Source of the DNA: Fibrobacter succinogenes
Lineage (GTDB): Bacteria; Fibrobacterota; Fibrobacteria; Fibrobacterales; Fibrobacteraceae
Direction of reading: 5' to 3'
Assembly (NCBI GenBank): GCA_902768325.1
Contig: CACXKY010000029.1
Coordinates: 1 to 37,643 of the forward strand
Length of the DNA: 37,643 bases
Part shown: piece by piece, positions 24,047 through 33,733 of the stretch
How positions within the stretch are numbered: the stretch's first letter is position 1
Layout of the letters: every line of letters starts with the position of its first letter
Translations under genes and position numbers: made by a program
The notes under the pieces: model-generated
What the model saw: only the letters and a program-made list of their open reading frames with translations
The model's database searches: none
What the model was told of the DNA's origin: nothing

Positions 24047-25846
24047 TTATTTCTTCAAAACCTTTTTACCATAGTAGGCGCCACGGGCCTTGGGCGCACC
24101 GTTCAGCTTGCGCCCCTTGATGTCGTAGTTGCGGTTCATAATGAACTCGCCCGTACGCACATTGATGCGGCCGATAGAGGTCGTGCCATTTTCCCCTTCG
24201 GTGCTTGCGATAACCACGTCGAGGCTTTCCGGAAGATCCGGCATCGGCTTTAACTGTCCTCCAGATTTCTGGCCAGCCTTCATGTTGAAGAGGCTTGCAC
24301 GGAACGGAGGCATCCAGGCTCCGGCACCGAGCTTTACAAATTTCCCTACCGACGAGATCTCATCTGAAGTCCGCGCGTTAAAACCATAGGCTCCAATCGC
24401 GTAATCGTCCTTTTCCCACTCATAATACCTGTCAGGGGACGAAATGGCCCAGTCGCCAATGGTATCCGACACATAATTCGCCGAAGGCAATTTCTCGATT
24501 TGAACGCCGCCCTTGATTTTCAAGTTTGCCGATTCCATTTCGAGGATATACGGCTTGTAGGCCTTGATGCAAGCCCTCTTGCCGCACATGGGCTTTTCCC
24601 TTACGTTTTCCAAAATCACCTTGTACCTGCCATCGGTTTCCTTGATACCCGCGAAATTGTAGACATTCTTGACTCCGATCAGGCTATCGACATTGACATC
24701 GAACGGGAGCTGAACCGTAGAATAGGCGCCGGTTCCCGTAACCAGGAACTTCCTGTCGAGAACAGCCGAGTCCACCACCTGCGTTTCGACCTTGTTGACG
24801 ACGCCATAATAGTCACCGTCAACGATGGCGATACTCCTGCCGTTCTTTTTAATGACCCTGATCGCCGGATAATCCTTCTTGACCATCAGTGTCTTGTCGT
24901 AAACGTACAGTTTGTAATCTGTTACGGGATTAGGTGCGTACTCAATAAATTTATTATCGATAGTACTTTTCGTAACATATTCCGATTTTCCGGAAATGGC
25001 GATTTTGGGGGTATCGTCCGACAACGAACATGCTATATCGAATTTAATATTGGCGCCACCTTCCAATTCGCCGACTACATTGATTTTTTTCCCATCGGAC
25101 AAAACAAGCGCATTCTGTATGAACTTCAGATTTCCGGAAACATTGACATCATCCAAGGCTTCCACACCAATGCCGTTTCCCACAACGGTTCCCCCAGAAA
25201 GGCTCACCTTCGAGCCCTCGTTTACAACCAAGCCCCTACTTGAATTATCCTGAATATAGCCTCCCGACACCGACACCGTAGAGCCGGCATAGGCGTTTAC
25301 ACCGATTTTATCATCAATGACCGTTCCGTCCCGCATGATAAAGGAGCCGTATACACTAATCACGGACTGAGCCACATCGTATCGGCTTCCGTAAAGCATT
25401 CCACCTTCCAAAATAAAGGTTCCTCTTTCCTTAACGAGAACCGTCGACGCCGATAAGGGCTCCGCCTCGTGACCTCCCTTGATAATGGCACGGTAACCTT
25501 GCTCGTTTCGAATCAGAAGCTTCCCTTCAACGACAAAAACGCACCCATTCTTGAGATCTTGCTCAAGAGAACGATCTAAACCGACGCCATTAAGGTCTAT
25601 GACCACTTCGGCATCGAGTGGAATGTAAAGATACCCATCCAACTGGAAATCTGCATAACCATTTAGCTTGTAGTATCCCGATTTCATCGTTCGATAGGAG
25701 CTTTTATCGCTGTAGGAAACAGGCGTAAAGGCGCCCAAATCCGCCACATCGAGGACGTCTACGTGTTTTAGCGGTTTTTCAAACCAATTATCTTGTGCAA
25801 AAGCCCCCAAAGGCAAAAGCAGGAGCGCCGCGAGCAGTTTTTTCAT
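24047..25846 (-). CDS. Secreted beta-helix-like protein with C-terminal sorting-like tail
   Basis: 599 aa. The signal peptide is MKKLLAALLLLPLGAFA. Residues about 70-270 carry repeating short strands with G and V/I alternation (GTFILEGGML, GSFIMRDGTV, STVSVSGGYI, SKVSLSGGTV), the look of a right-handed parallel beta-helix. A less repetitive middle part follows. The tail 559-599 has MNRNYDIKGRKL and ends GAYYGKKVLKK, resembling type IX sorting domains and close to the FDLRGK tail of the GH9 enzyme. GGGAG precedes the ATG. Coding DNA here is visibly richer in A/T than in the neighbours, which hints at recent acquisition or different selection. No catalytic motif is recognised; it may be an adhesin or polysaccharide-binding surface protein. 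Confidence 0.75.
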   Translation of the reverse strand: MKKLLAALLLLPLGAFAQDNWFEKPLKHVDVLDVADLGAFTPVSYSDKSSYRTMKSGYYKLNGYADFQLDGYLYIPLDAEVVIDLNGVGLDRSLEQDLKNGCVFVVEGKLLIRNEQGYRAIIKGGHEAEPLSASTVLVKERGTFILEGGMLYGSRYDVAQSVISVYGSFIMRDGTVIDDKIGVNAYAGSTVSVSGGYIQDNSSRGLVVNEGSKVSLSGGTVVGNGIGVEALDDVNVSGNLKFIQNALVLSDGKKINVVGELEGGANIKFDIACSLSDDTPKIAISGKSEYVTKSTIDNKFIEYAPNPVTDYKLYVYDKTLMVKKDYPAIRVIKKNGRSIAIVDGDYYGVVNKVETQVVDSAVLDRKFLVTGTGAYSTVQLPFDVNVDSLIGVKNVYNFAGIKETDGRYKVILENVREKPMCGKRACIKAYKPYILEMESANLKIKGGVQIEKLPSANYVSDTIGDWAISSPDRYYEWEKDDYAIGAYGFNARTSDEISSVGKFVKLGAGAWMPPFRASLFNMKAGQKSGGQLKPMPDLPESLDVVIASTEGENGTTSIGRINVRTGEFIMNRNYDIKGRKLNGAPKARGAYYGKKVLKK

Positions 25847-25865
25847 TTTTTTTCTCCCTTCTTGA

Positions 25866-25906
25866 CAAAATAAAAACCAGGTAAAATCTATAAAATTCTA
25901 CCTGGT
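25866..25906 (-). terminator. Intrinsic terminator of the malic enzyme gene
   Basis: On the minus strand ACCAGGTA (25906-25899) pairs with TACCTGGT (25883-25876), and the stem can extend by about four pairs, followed by TTTTATTTTG. Confidence 0.85.
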
Positions 25907-25946
25907 CCATACTTTTGTCTGTAACCGTCTGCGGCGTTCTATCGTC

Positions 25947-28271
25947 TTACCACATCTTATCGTATTTCTTGCGCGTCATCTCTTCGTCTTTCTTTTCCTG
26001 CACGATGGCGTCAATCACGGCGGCGACCGTCAGGTTGAAGATGTCGTGTACGGAGGCGTCGGAGTCGGTGAAGTGCACCGGCTTGTTCAGTCCCATCTGC
26101 ACGGGACCGATGGATTCGCCCACGCCCATTTCGAGGAGCATCTTGCAAGTCGTATTTGCAGAGGAGAGGCACGGGAAGATAAGCGTGTTGACCGTCTGGC
26201 CCTTCAACTTGTTGAAGGGGTACTTCGTGTCGCGCAGTTCCTTGTCGAGCGCCACGTTCACCTGCATTTCGCCATCGAGCACGTAGTCCGGGAACTGTTC
26301 GTGAATCATCTTCACGGCGTCGCGGGCCTTGTTGGCCGTACCGCGGGCGGCTTCCTTGTCGCTACCGAAGTTCGCGTAGCTGAGCATCGCCATCACGGGT
26401 TCGTGGGCGAAGAAGCGTACGGCGTCGTGCGTGAGCTTCACGATATCCACGAGCGTTTCGGCATCGGGGTCGCGGTTCACGAGCGTATCGGCCAGGAAGA
26501 ACGTTCCCTTGCGGGTGCTCAAGATGTGCATGGCACCGAAGTGCTTGTATTCCGGACGGATACCGATGATTTCCTTCGCAAGTTCAATCGTCTCGGAGTA
26601 CTTGGAGTAACCGCCGGTAATGAACGCATCGGCATCGCCGACCTTCACCATCATCATGCCGAAGTGGTTCGGTTCGAACATGTCGTCGCGGGCTTCTTCG
26701 AAGGTCACGCCGTTACGGCCGTTTTCTTCGGCATAGATTTCGGCGTACTTGCGACGGCGTTCGAACTCTTCCGGAGAACGCGGGTTCACAATCTTGATGC
26801 CCGCGAGGTCGAGCTGTTCCTTGTGCGCCATCATCTGGATGCGTTCGGGGTTACCGAGCAGGATCGGATGTGCAACGCCTTCAATCTTCGCCTGGACAGC
26901 GGCCTTGAGCATGTTGAGGTTAGAGCCTTCGGCAAACACCACGCGCTTGGGGTTACTGCGGGCGGTATCGCTGAACTGGCGGATAAGCTTGTTGTCGTAG
27001 CCCATCATGTCGCGGAGGCGATCGTAATAGGCGTCCCAGTCGGTAATCGGCTTACGGGCCACACCGCTTTCGATGGCGGCCTTCGCCACGGCGATAGAAA
27101 CATCCGTCAACAGGCGCGGATCGAGCGGCTTCGGAATCAGGTATTCCTTGCCGAAGGTAAAACGCTGGGCGTTGTAGGCGATGTTCACCACATCGGGCAC
27201 GGGCTGGTGCGCGAGTGCGGCAATCGCACGCACGGCGGCATGCTTCATATGTTCGTTGATGCAGGTGGCGCGCACGTCCAAGGCACCGCGGAAAATGTAG
27301 GGGAAGCCGATGACGTTGTTCACCTGGTTCGGATAGTCACTGCGGCCCGTCGCAAAGATCAAGTCACCGCGGCTCGCCATGGCTTCTTCGTAGCTGATTT
27401 CGGGAGTCGGGTTCGCGAGCGCGAAAACGATCGGCTGGTCAGCCATGCTGCGGACCATTTCACGCGTGAGGATGTTGCCCTTGGAGAGACCGACGAACAC
27501 GTCAGCGCCCTTCATGGCGTCTTCAAGCGTTTCGATGTCGGTGCGGTCGGTCGCAAAGAAGGCCTTCGCTTCGGTGAGGCCCTTGCGGTCCTTGCGAATG
27601 ACACCCTTGCTGTCGCACATCACGAGGTTTTCCTTCTTGAGACCGAGCGACAGGTAGAGTCGCGTGCAGGCGCAAGCGGCTGCACCCGCACCGTTCACCA
27701 CCATTTTAACGTCACGGATGCTCTTGCCCGCGACTTCAATGGCGTTCAAAAGGCCGGCAGAAGAAATGATGGCCGTACCGTGCTGGTCGTCGTGCATCAC
27801 GGGGATGTCGAGTTCGGCCTTGAGCGTGTCTTCGATTTCGAAGCATTCCGGGGCCTTGATGTCTTCGAGGTTGATGCCGCCGAACGTCGGGGCGATTCCC
27901 TTCACGATCTCGATGAACTTTTTCGGGTCTTTCTCGTTGATTTCGATATCGAAAACGTCGATACCGGCATAAATCTTGAACAGGAGCGCCTTGCCTTCCA
28001 TCACCGGCTTACCCGCGAGGGCGCCGATGTCACCGAGGCCGAGAACCGCAGTACCGTTACTGATGACGGCGACGAGGTTTCCCTTGCCCGTGTATTCGTA
28101 GGCGAGGTTATTGTCCTTTTCAATTTCCAAACAGGGGGCGGCCACACCCGGAGTGTAAGCAAGTCCCAAGTCCGTCTGCGTGCTGTGCGGCTTGGTCGGC
28201 ACGATTTCGATCTTGCCGGGCTTACCCATGGCATGGTATTCAAGAGCCAGTTCCTTCAAATCCTTGCTCAT
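25947..28271 (-). CDS. maeB: NADP-type malic enzyme with phosphotransacetylase-like domain
   Basis: 774 aa. Oxidative decarboxylation of malate to pyruvate and CO2 with reduction of NAD(P). The ATG at 28271 has AAGGAGAG upstream; the frame is open 32 codons further up, but that is leader. The catalytic part covers residues 1 to about 430: [15 protein letters not shown] (Tyr39), GKPVMEGKA (Lys94), the metal-site region [10 protein letters not shown] and the nucleotide-binding [11 protein letters not shown]. Residues about 440-774 resemble phosphotransacetylase ([24 protein letters not shown]), as in the long MaeB type, where this domain is usually regulatory. In a succinate-forming Fibrobacter it would link the C4 branch to pyruvate and NADPH supply. 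Confidence 0.95.
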   Translation of the reverse strand: MSKDLKELALEYHAMGKPGKIEIVPTKPHSTQTDLGLAYTPGVAAPCLEIEKDNNLAYEYTGKGNLVAVISNGTAVLGLGDIGALAGKPVMEGKALLFKIYAGIDVFDIEINEKDPKKFIEIVKGIAPTFGGINLEDIKAPECFEIEDTLKAELDIPVMHDDQHGTAIISSAGLLNAIEVAGKSIRDVKMVVNGAGAAACACTRLYLSLGLKKENLVMCDSKGVIRKDRKGLTEAKAFFATDRTDIETLEDAMKGADVFVGLSKGNILTREMVRSMADQPIVFALANPTPEISYEEAMASRGDLIFATGRSDYPNQVNNVIGFPYIFRGALDVRATCINEHMKHAAVRAIAALAHQPVPDVVNIAYNAQRFTFGKEYLIPKPLDPRLLTDVSIAVAKAAIESGVARKPITDWDAYYDRLRDMMGYDNKLIRQFSDTARSNPKRVVFAEGSNLNMLKAAVQAKIEGVAHPILLGNPERIQMMAHKEQLDLAGIKIVNPRSPEEFERRRKYAEIYAEENGRNGVTFEEARDDMFEPNHFGMMMVKVGDADAFITGGYSKYSETIELAKEIIGIRPEYKHFGAMHILSTRKGTFFLADTLVNRDPDAETLVDIVKLTHDAVRFFAHEPVMAMLSYANFGSDKEAARGTANKARDAVKMIHEQFPDYVLDGEMQVNVALDKELRDTKYPFNKLKGQTVNTLIFPCLSSANTTCKMLLEMGVGESIGPVQMGLNKPVHFTDSDASVHDIFNLTVAAVIDAIVQEKKDEEMTRKKYDKMW

Positions 28272-28300
28272 TTTCTCTCCTTGTCTTTTTTCGGCGGGAC

Positions 28301-28308
28301 CAAATTTA
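28301..28308 (-). promoter_or_regulatory. TAAATTTG -10-like element of maeB
   Basis: Minus strand exact TAnnTTTG match, 29 nt before the ATG at 28271, leaving room for the AAGGAGAG site. The -35 is not clear. Confidence 0.45.
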
Positions 28309-28346
28309 AAAAATTTTACATAATAATAAAAGGGTCTATTTTTTAG

Positions 28347-28352
28347 TATTTT
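28347..28352 (+). promoter_or_regulatory. -10 element TATTTT, 8 nt before the MBL-fold gene
   Basis: Ends 8 nt before the ATG at 28361, with no Shine-Dalgarno sequence. Confidence 0.4.
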
Positions 28353-28360
28353 TAGCCCAT

Positions 28361-29014
28361 ATGACACTCAAACCGTTCATATTTAACCCATTTGGAGTCA
28401 ACGGATTCATTCTGGGCAACGATTCGGGCGAAGCCATCCTCATCGACCCGAGCGCCTCGAATGCCCGCGAGGAGGCCGCCCTTTCCGATTATCTCGAGAA
28501 AAACGGCCTTTCTGTCAAGAGGCTTTTGAACACGCACCTCCACCTGGACCATGTGCTCGGCAACGCCTTTATCGCAGGCAAGTACGGCGTAAGCCCCGAA
28601 GCCCACAAAGAAGACGCTTTCCTATTGGACCTGCAAGAAGAACAGAGCCAGATGTTCGGGCTCCCGATGCGGGCCGCCTCCCCGGCGTTAGGGAACTACC
28701 TCGCCGAAGGCGATACCGTCGAAATCCCGGGAATCAAGCTGCAGGTCATCCATGTGGCAGGGCACTCCCCCGGCGGACTCGCTTTCTACTGCGAAGCCCC
28801 CGGTGATGTGAACGGTCAAAAAGCGCCACCGCTCCTGTTTGCCGGCGACATCCTTTTTGCAGGGAGCCGCGGGCGCAGCGACCTCTTCGGCGGTGACGAA
28901 GACGCGCTCGTCTCCGGAATCAAAAGCAAGCTGTTGACCTTGCCGGGAGAAACCATCGTGTTCCCCGGTCACGGACCGACAACGACAATCGCAGACGAGA
29001 GAAGATGGTATTAA
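28361..29014 (+). CDS. MBL-fold metal-dependent hydrolase (glyoxalase II-like)
   Basis: 217 aa, cytoplasmic. The metal-binding motif is HLHLDHVLGN, with GHSPGGLAFY, FAGDILFAGSRGRSD and VFPGHGPTT supplying the further ligands in the order usual for glyoxalase II-like hydrolases. The exact substrate is not predictable; many relatives act on thioesters. It overlaps the next gene by 10 bp (ATG at 29005 inside the end of this frame), so the pair is probably translationally coupled. Confidence 0.9.
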   Translation: MTLKPFIFNPFGVNGFILGNDSGEAILIDPSASNAREEAALSDYLEKNGLSVKRLLNTHLHLDHVLGNAFIAGKYGVSPEAHKEDAFLLDLQEEQSQMFGLPMRAASPALGNYLAEGDTVEIPGIKLQVIHVAGHSPGGLAFYCEAPGDVNGQKAPPLLFAGDILFAGSRGRSDLFGGDEDALVSGIKSKLLTLPGETIVFPGHGPTTTIADERRWY

Positions 29015-30183
29015 AGGCGGCGGCAAGAATTGGGTGGATTGACGAATTCAAGGGATTCGTGCTTTTACTCGTTTGCCTCTACCACGTCGAACAGACCTTC
29101 CCGACTACGCACATGGGGACGCTCCACTTAAGCGCGCTCCGCATGTCGGCCTTCTTCTTTATTTCGGGCATGCTCTTCAGCACGCGACGCTTTAACAACT
29201 TCAAGGATTACTTTGTACACAAAACCAAAGTCCTTTTGTTGCCCTATATTTGCCTTTCGCTTTTATTCCTAGCCATCGATCCGGTCGTCTACAACTTCGA
29301 CCTGTTCCCGAAAACGCCGCGCATGACCATCATGAACATCCGTCCCGAAATCACGAGCGTGTGGGATTACCTCTACTGGAACCTCGCGAAAATCTTCGTG
29401 GCCGGGAAATCTTCCATCGGCTCGGGGCCGCTCTGGTTCGTGTTCACGCTGTATTCCGTGAGCTTGATGTTTTACGGGGTGCAAGCGCTTGCAAATGCTC
29501 TTTCGCAGGTTCTAAACAGGCGACCCCAGAACAAGTTCGGGGTGACAAGCAAGGTAATCGTCGCCATCGCGGCAATCGCCAGTCTCGCCGGAGGATGGCT
29601 CCTGTACAAGTACCACATCCGCCTTCCGCTTGGAATCGAACGCGACCTGACCGTCCTCTTCTTCTTCGCCTGCGGGTGGCTTTTCAAGGACCCGATCCGC
29701 GACAACCTCTGCGCCAAAGGGAAACGCGCTACGCCCTGGACCCTCATCGTGGCGACCTCCGTGACCGCCTTCGTCCTCTACGCGGCCTTCGAAATTCCCG
29801 ACCCGAATTTCAGCATCATGAACAATGACCTCGGCAAGAGCCTCCCGAAATTCATCGCGAGTTCCGCCTTCGGCATCACGGGTCTTGTCACCGCCTTTGT
29901 CGCCATGGACAAAATCCCGAACCTCCTGCCCATCCGTATCGCAAAGGGGATCCTCCGGAACATCTCGAGGAACGCGCTCGTCATCCTCGCCGTCCACTGG
30001 TATATACTGCTCTTGATGCGCCTCTGGTGCCGCAGCACCTTCAACAAGCCCGATACCGCATACCTTTCGATACCGATTGTCATCGCGGGGCTTATCGTCG
30101 CCATCCCGCTATTCCGCTGCAAGCTCTATAAGCTGCTCGGCAAGGAACGCGTGAGCGTCCGCGAAAGCCTGAGCATCAAGTAA
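29005..30183 (+). CDS. Acyltransferase 3 family membrane protein
   Basis: 392 aa with about ten membrane segments. The N-terminus RIGWIDEFKGFVLLLVCLYHVEQTF holds the family's conserved early His (YHVE), followed by FFFISGMLFS. Such proteins O-acylate sugars of surface polysaccharides or other extracytoplasmic acceptors. It starts within the end of the MBL-fold gene. The basic C-terminal tail is cytoplasmic. The target is unknown; the later GT2 and beta-helix genes suggest a surface polysaccharide. Confidence 0.88.
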   Translation: MVLKAAARIGWIDEFKGFVLLLVCLYHVEQTFPTTHMGTLHLSALRMSAFFFISGMLFSTRRFNNFKDYFVHKTKVLLLPYICLSLLFLAIDPVVYNFDLFPKTPRMTIMNIRPEITSVWDYLYWNLAKIFVAGKSSIGSGPLWFVFTLYSVSLMFYGVQALANALSQVLNRRPQNKFGVTSKVIVAIAAIASLAGGWLLYKYHIRLPLGIERDLTVLFFFACGWLFKDPIRDNLCAKGKRATPWTLIVATSVTAFVLYAAFEIPDPNFSIMNNDLGKSLPKFIASSAFGITGLVTAFVAMDKIPNLLPIRIAKGILRNISRNALVILAVHWYILLLMRLWCRSTFNKPDTAYLSIPIVIAGLIVAIPLFRCKLYKLLGKERVSVRESLSIK

Positions 30184-30203
30184 AGGCGTCCCGGAACGTA
30201 CGC

Positions 30204-30470
30204 TTAGAGATAGCTCTTGAAACGGCGGGGTTCTTCGGCCTGTTCTTTTTTCTTGGGCACGTAAATCTTGATGGCATAGACGTTCTGTTCCGTCTCGGCC
30301 ACGATATCGCCTTCTTGCAATTCCTCGTCCACCTCGATTTCCACTTCCACGCCGTCACGGGCAATGCAGCGAATCGAATGCGCATTCAGCTCTTCGCGCA
30401 GGAGCGGCACGTCTACAACCTTCTTGTACGTGCCGTGGTGAGTCGTCCCTAGGATTCTATTGCAAAACAT
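30204..30470 (-). CDS. Hypothetical protein, 88 aa
   Basis: Starts MFCNRILGTTHHGTY and ends EEPRRFKSYL. Soluble, acidic centre (VEVEIEVDEELQEGDIV) with short alternating strands, basic tail, no signal peptide. The ATG at 30470 is chosen over a TTG three codons earlier because TATATT ends exactly 7 nt before it. It is transcribed against the flanking genes, divergent from the GT2. The family is not recognised. Confidence 0.65.
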   Translation of the reverse strand: MFCNRILGTTHHGTYKKVVDVPLLREELNAHSIRCIARDGVEVEIEVDEELQEGDIVAETEQNVYAIKIYVPKKKEQAEEPRRFKSYL

Positions 30471-30477
30471 GATGCGC

Positions 30478-30483
30478 AATATA
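30478..30483 (-). promoter_or_regulatory. -10 element TATATT, 7 nt before the 88-aa ORF
   Basis: Minus strand TATATT (30483-30478), then GCGCATC and the ATG at 30470. No Shine-Dalgarno sequence. Confidence 0.45.
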
Positions 30484-30513
30484 AAAAAAGTCGATGGAGA
30501 ATCCAGTTTAAAC

Positions 30514-30521
30514 TATATTTC
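30514..30521 (+). promoter_or_regulatory. TATATTTC -10-like element of the GT2 gene
   Basis: Lies 21 nt before the ATG at 30543. The AAGGTCCAAA stretch just before the ATG also precedes the GT-C gene at 1850. Confidence 0.4.
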
Positions 30522-30542
30522 AAAGAAACAAAAAAGGTCCAA

Positions 30543-31514
30543 ATGCTCCTCTCCGTCATCATACCCGTCTACAAATCGGAAAAATACATCCGGCATACAC
30601 TGCAGAGTATTTTCGGGCAGGCATTTGACCGTTCCGCCGTCGAAGTCATCGTCGTGAACGACGGTACGCCCGACAACTCGATGGAAATAGTCCGCGAATT
30701 CGCCGCACGCGAACTGGGCATCCAGATTATCGAACAGGAAAACCGCGGCCTGAGCGCTGCCCGTAACGCCGGGCTTGTCCGCGCCACCGGAAAATACATC
30801 TGGTTCGTCGACAGCGACGACTGGATCGAAGACGGCTTCCTCGAAAAGGCCCTCCCGCTCATCCGCGAAGACGATACGGACGTATTCCTGTTCCGCATCC
30901 GCGAGCACCGCGAAAGCGACGGCAAGATCGTTTTGGAACGCAAACTGTTGGGGAACGAAATCCGCGAAACCGACTTCTTGGAACTCCTTCAAGCCAAAAT
31001 CGATTTCACCCCTGTACAGCTCTTCCTCATCCGCAAAGAACTGATGGACGCACACCAGTTAAAATTCGTCGAAGGCATTGTCCACGAAGATATGGAATTC
31101 GCCCCGAGGATGCTGGCGTTTGCCAAAAAAATCAAGACCGTCCCCTGGTTCCACTACAACTACCTGTGGCGCGAAAGCGGCAGCCTCACCAGCAGCCCGA
31201 CAAACCGCCAGAAGAGAATCGAAAGCCTCTTCCGCATTATCGACCTCCACCGCGAACTCTCGAAAAACATCACGAACCAGAGAAACGCCCGCGCCATGGA
31301 AACCGTGATGTTCTGGCTCTACCGCAAGGTCTACAACTTCGCAAGCCTTGACGAATTCGACACGATGGCCGGCAACTCCAAGGGGCGCCTTGGCGAAATG
31401 AAGACTCTCGTCCGCAAGAACCTGTTCTACCGCGCGACATCCATGATGTTTATCCACCGAATGATGTTCCTCGTTTCACCCCGTTGGCCGAAAAAGTCCA
31501 ACAAGGTCCTATAG
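30543..31514 (+). CDS. GT2 glycosyltransferase (GT-A fold)
   Basis: 323 aa, cytoplasmic or membrane-associated. Opens SVIIPVYKSEKYI. It has VVNDGTPDN, QENRGLSAARNAG and the metal-binding DSDD at 90-93, and FVEGIVHEDMEF further on, the set expected for capsule or O-antigen-type GT2 enzymes. There is no membrane segment. It is 4 nt ahead of the membrane beta-helix gene, so the two form an operon. Confidence 0.92.
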   Translation: MLLSVIIPVYKSEKYIRHTLQSIFGQAFDRSAVEVIVVNDGTPDNSMEIVREFAARELGIQIIEQENRGLSAARNAGLVRATGKYIWFVDSDDWIEDGFLEKALPLIREDDTDVFLFRIREHRESDGKIVLERKLLGNEIRETDFLELLQAKIDFTPVQLFLIRKELMDAHQLKFVEGIVHEDMEFAPRMLAFAKKIKTVPWFHYNYLWRESGSLTSSPTNRQKRIESLFRIIDLHRELSKNITNQRNARAMETVMFWLYRKVYNFASLDEFDTMAGNSKGRLGEMKTLVRKNLFYRATSMMFIHRMMFLVSPRWPKKSNKVL

Positions 31515-31518
31515 GATT

Positions 31519-33618
31519 ATGGAATTCAACGCACTCGTCAGCTTCGCCTTGGCCACCTTGTTCTTTGGGGTCGGAATCCAGATCTACGGCAACGATTTGC
31601 TGTTGCGTACAGGCATCTACCATTACCGCACCCGCCTGCCGCAAGCCATCACCTATATCGCCGTCGCAATCGCCCTCTACTTTTCGATTTCCCATCCGAC
31701 CATTCTCTCTTCTAGCGGTTTTTCGTGGATTGACCTCGGGATTTTCACCGTTGCCGCCTACATCGTCAGCTTCGCCTTCGAATGGACGCTCGCCAAGATC
31801 AACTGGCAGAACCGATTCCTCACGGTAGCGGTGCGCCTTATCGAAATCGCACTCCTCGTCATCGTGCAGTGGGAATACCACCAGGCCATCTATGTTTTGC
31901 CTTTTGTCGTAGCCGGCTATTACCTGCGCAACTGCAAATTCGGTGTCGTTCACGGCAAGGATTTCGTGATTGCAAGCCACATGCCTTCGCGAAAGAAGCT
32001 CGCGGGCAAGGCCAAAAAACGCAAGGAATTCAGCCGCTGTATGCCCGAGCTTCCGAACTTTTCCAACGCCGGGCAGCGTAACGATTTCGGCGAAGACTTC
32101 CCGCGGTTCAACGTCTGCGATTTCGGTGCAACGCCCGATGCGGCAGACGACCAGACCGAAGCCGTCCAGAAGGCGATTGACAAGGCGGGCACCTCCGGCG
32201 GCGGCATCGTCTTTTTCCCCAAGGGCAAGTACCGCTTCCGCAAGGGATTCCTGCAAATCAACTACAGCAACATCATCCTGGAAGGCGAAACGGGCAAAGA
32301 CGGCAAGCTCCTCGCGGAACTCATCCTCTGCCACAACCTCGTGAGCGGTAAACGCAATCCCTGGCTATCGCCGTTCCTGATTACCACGGGCGAATCGCTA
32401 CAGCGGAGCAACATCTTCTTCGGGCTGCAGTTCAAAAAGCGCAAGGAGACGTTCACGCAGAGCACCTCGCTTTCCGACCCGGGCAGCGACGGAAACATCC
32501 TGACGCCCGAATTCGCGACCAACGTGATCAAGACGTCGCACAAGGGCGAAACGATCCTGCACGTCGAAGACTCATCCAAGCTTTCCAAGTTCATCATGCT
32601 CGGGCTGTACAACACCACCGAAGACGGCAACCTGTTAAAGGACATCCTCGGGCTGGACCTGTTCCGCGAAGAATGGCAGACCGCCCGCCGGGCAGGCCCG
32701 GAACGCGCGCCTTCTTACCAGTGGCTTATCGAAATCAAGCGCGTCATCGACGAACATACCGTCGAGCTTGTGCAACCGCTCTGGCGCGACTGCGACATGC
32801 TTTACGAACCGGCGCTCTTTAACGTCCCGATGCTCGAGAACATCGGGCTGCGCCACCTGAAACTGAACAGCACGTGGAACGGGCTTTTCCGCCACCACGG
32901 TCACCGCCGTTACTACACCGTCGCGCAGACGCAAGAGATGGACTACGGCTGGAACGCCATCAACATGAAGCGCGTCGCGAACGGATTCGTCAAAAACGTC
33001 GAGTTCCATAATTTCACGAACCCGCTGTACGTTATGGACAGCAGGAACATCGCCGCAACGAACCTCCGTTTTGACGGCTACGACGGCCACCAGGGAATCA
33101 AGGTGTACGAACACGCCTGCGACAACCTGTTCCAGGACATCGAATTTCGCAGCCACTATGCCGATATGATGGGCGGCGAAGGAAACGCCTACGGCAACGT
33201 CTTTAGCCGCGTACAGTACGTGAATCCCGTCTTCAAGCCGGTCGACTACGACTTCCACGGTTTTTCCGAAGGCCCGATGAGCCCGCCCTCGCACAACCTC
33301 TTCGAGCTCGTTTCCGGTTTCGCGCTCATCCATTGCGGCGGATCGAATCACATGCACCCATCCTTTGCACAAAATAACGTGTGGTGGAACTGCTGTGCCG
33401 AAGGGGAATTGAAAAAATCCTTCATTTTCCGTACGCGCTATGATAAAAAGCAGTACACGCCCAAGGACCAGTGCAGGCTTTTCCGTAATTCCCATTTTTA
33501 CGGGACCGTCGGGGCCTACGACCAAAAAGCGCTCGATCCCGAATTTATCCGCGGCGATTCCTGGGGCACGCCGGTCAAGCCCGATTCTCTCTATTTGAAT
33601 CAAAAAGAGCGTTTTTAA
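31519..33618 (+). CDS. Membrane-anchored pectate-lyase-fold protein
   Basis: 699 aa. Residues about 1-145 contain four or five hydrophobic segments (FALATLFFGVGIQIYG, AITYIAVAIALYFSI, LGIFTVAAYIVSF, IEIALLVIV, AIYVLPFVVAGYY). From about 195 it turns into a right-handed beta-helix of the Pectate_lyase_3 type: FNVCDFGATPDAADDQTEAV, then GGGIVFFPKGKYRF. Such domains cleave, epimerise or bind polysaccharides. Here it is tethered to the membrane rather than secreted, an uncommon layout. The immediately preceding GT2 gene suggests a role in making or trimming a surface polysaccharide. A catalytic site cannot be assigned by eye. Confidence 0.75.
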   Translation: MEFNALVSFALATLFFGVGIQIYGNDLLLRTGIYHYRTRLPQAITYIAVAIALYFSISHPTILSSSGFSWIDLGIFTVAAYIVSFAFEWTLAKINWQNRFLTVAVRLIEIALLVIVQWEYHQAIYVLPFVVAGYYLRNCKFGVVHGKDFVIASHMPSRKKLAGKAKKRKEFSRCMPELPNFSNAGQRNDFGEDFPRFNVCDFGATPDAADDQTEAVQKAIDKAGTSGGGIVFFPKGKYRFRKGFLQINYSNIILEGETGKDGKLLAELILCHNLVSGKRNPWLSPFLITTGESLQRSNIFFGLQFKKRKETFTQSTSLSDPGSDGNILTPEFATNVIKTSHKGETILHVEDSSKLSKFIMLGLYNTTEDGNLLKDILGLDLFREEWQTARRAGPERAPSYQWLIEIKRVIDEHTVELVQPLWRDCDMLYEPALFNVPMLENIGLRHLKLNSTWNGLFRHHGHRRYYTVAQTQEMDYGWNAINMKRVANGFVKNVEFHNFTNPLYVMDSRNIAATNLRFDGYDGHQGIKVYEHACDNLFQDIEFRSHYADMMGGEGNAYGNVFSRVQYVNPVFKPVDYDFHGFSEGPMSPPSHNLFELVSGFALIHCGGSNHMHPSFAQNNVWWNCCAEGELKKSFIFRTRYDKKQYTPKDQCRLFRNSHFYGTVGAYDQKALDPEFIRGDSWGTPVKPDSLYLNQKERF

Positions 33619-33723
33619 GCCGCATTAGGCACTGAAAAAGCGCCTTGGATACAGCCGTAAACACGGTGGTTTCTAGTGAAAACACTTTTTGGCCACCCAT
33701 CTATCAAAATGGCCGTTTTCGTT

Positions 33724-33729
33724 TATAAT
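33724..33729 (+). promoter_or_regulatory. -10 element TATAAT of the GH9 gene
   Basis: A start site about 7 nt downstream would be near 33736, the first base of the hairpin that covers the ribosome-binding site. No good -35 is seen. Confidence 0.5.
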
Positions 33730-33733
33730 TTAT

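Noticed and set aside
26046-28346. 766-aa open frame on the plus strand opposite the malic enzyme
   Set aside because: Antisense shadow; the minus-strand product is an unmistakable MaeB.
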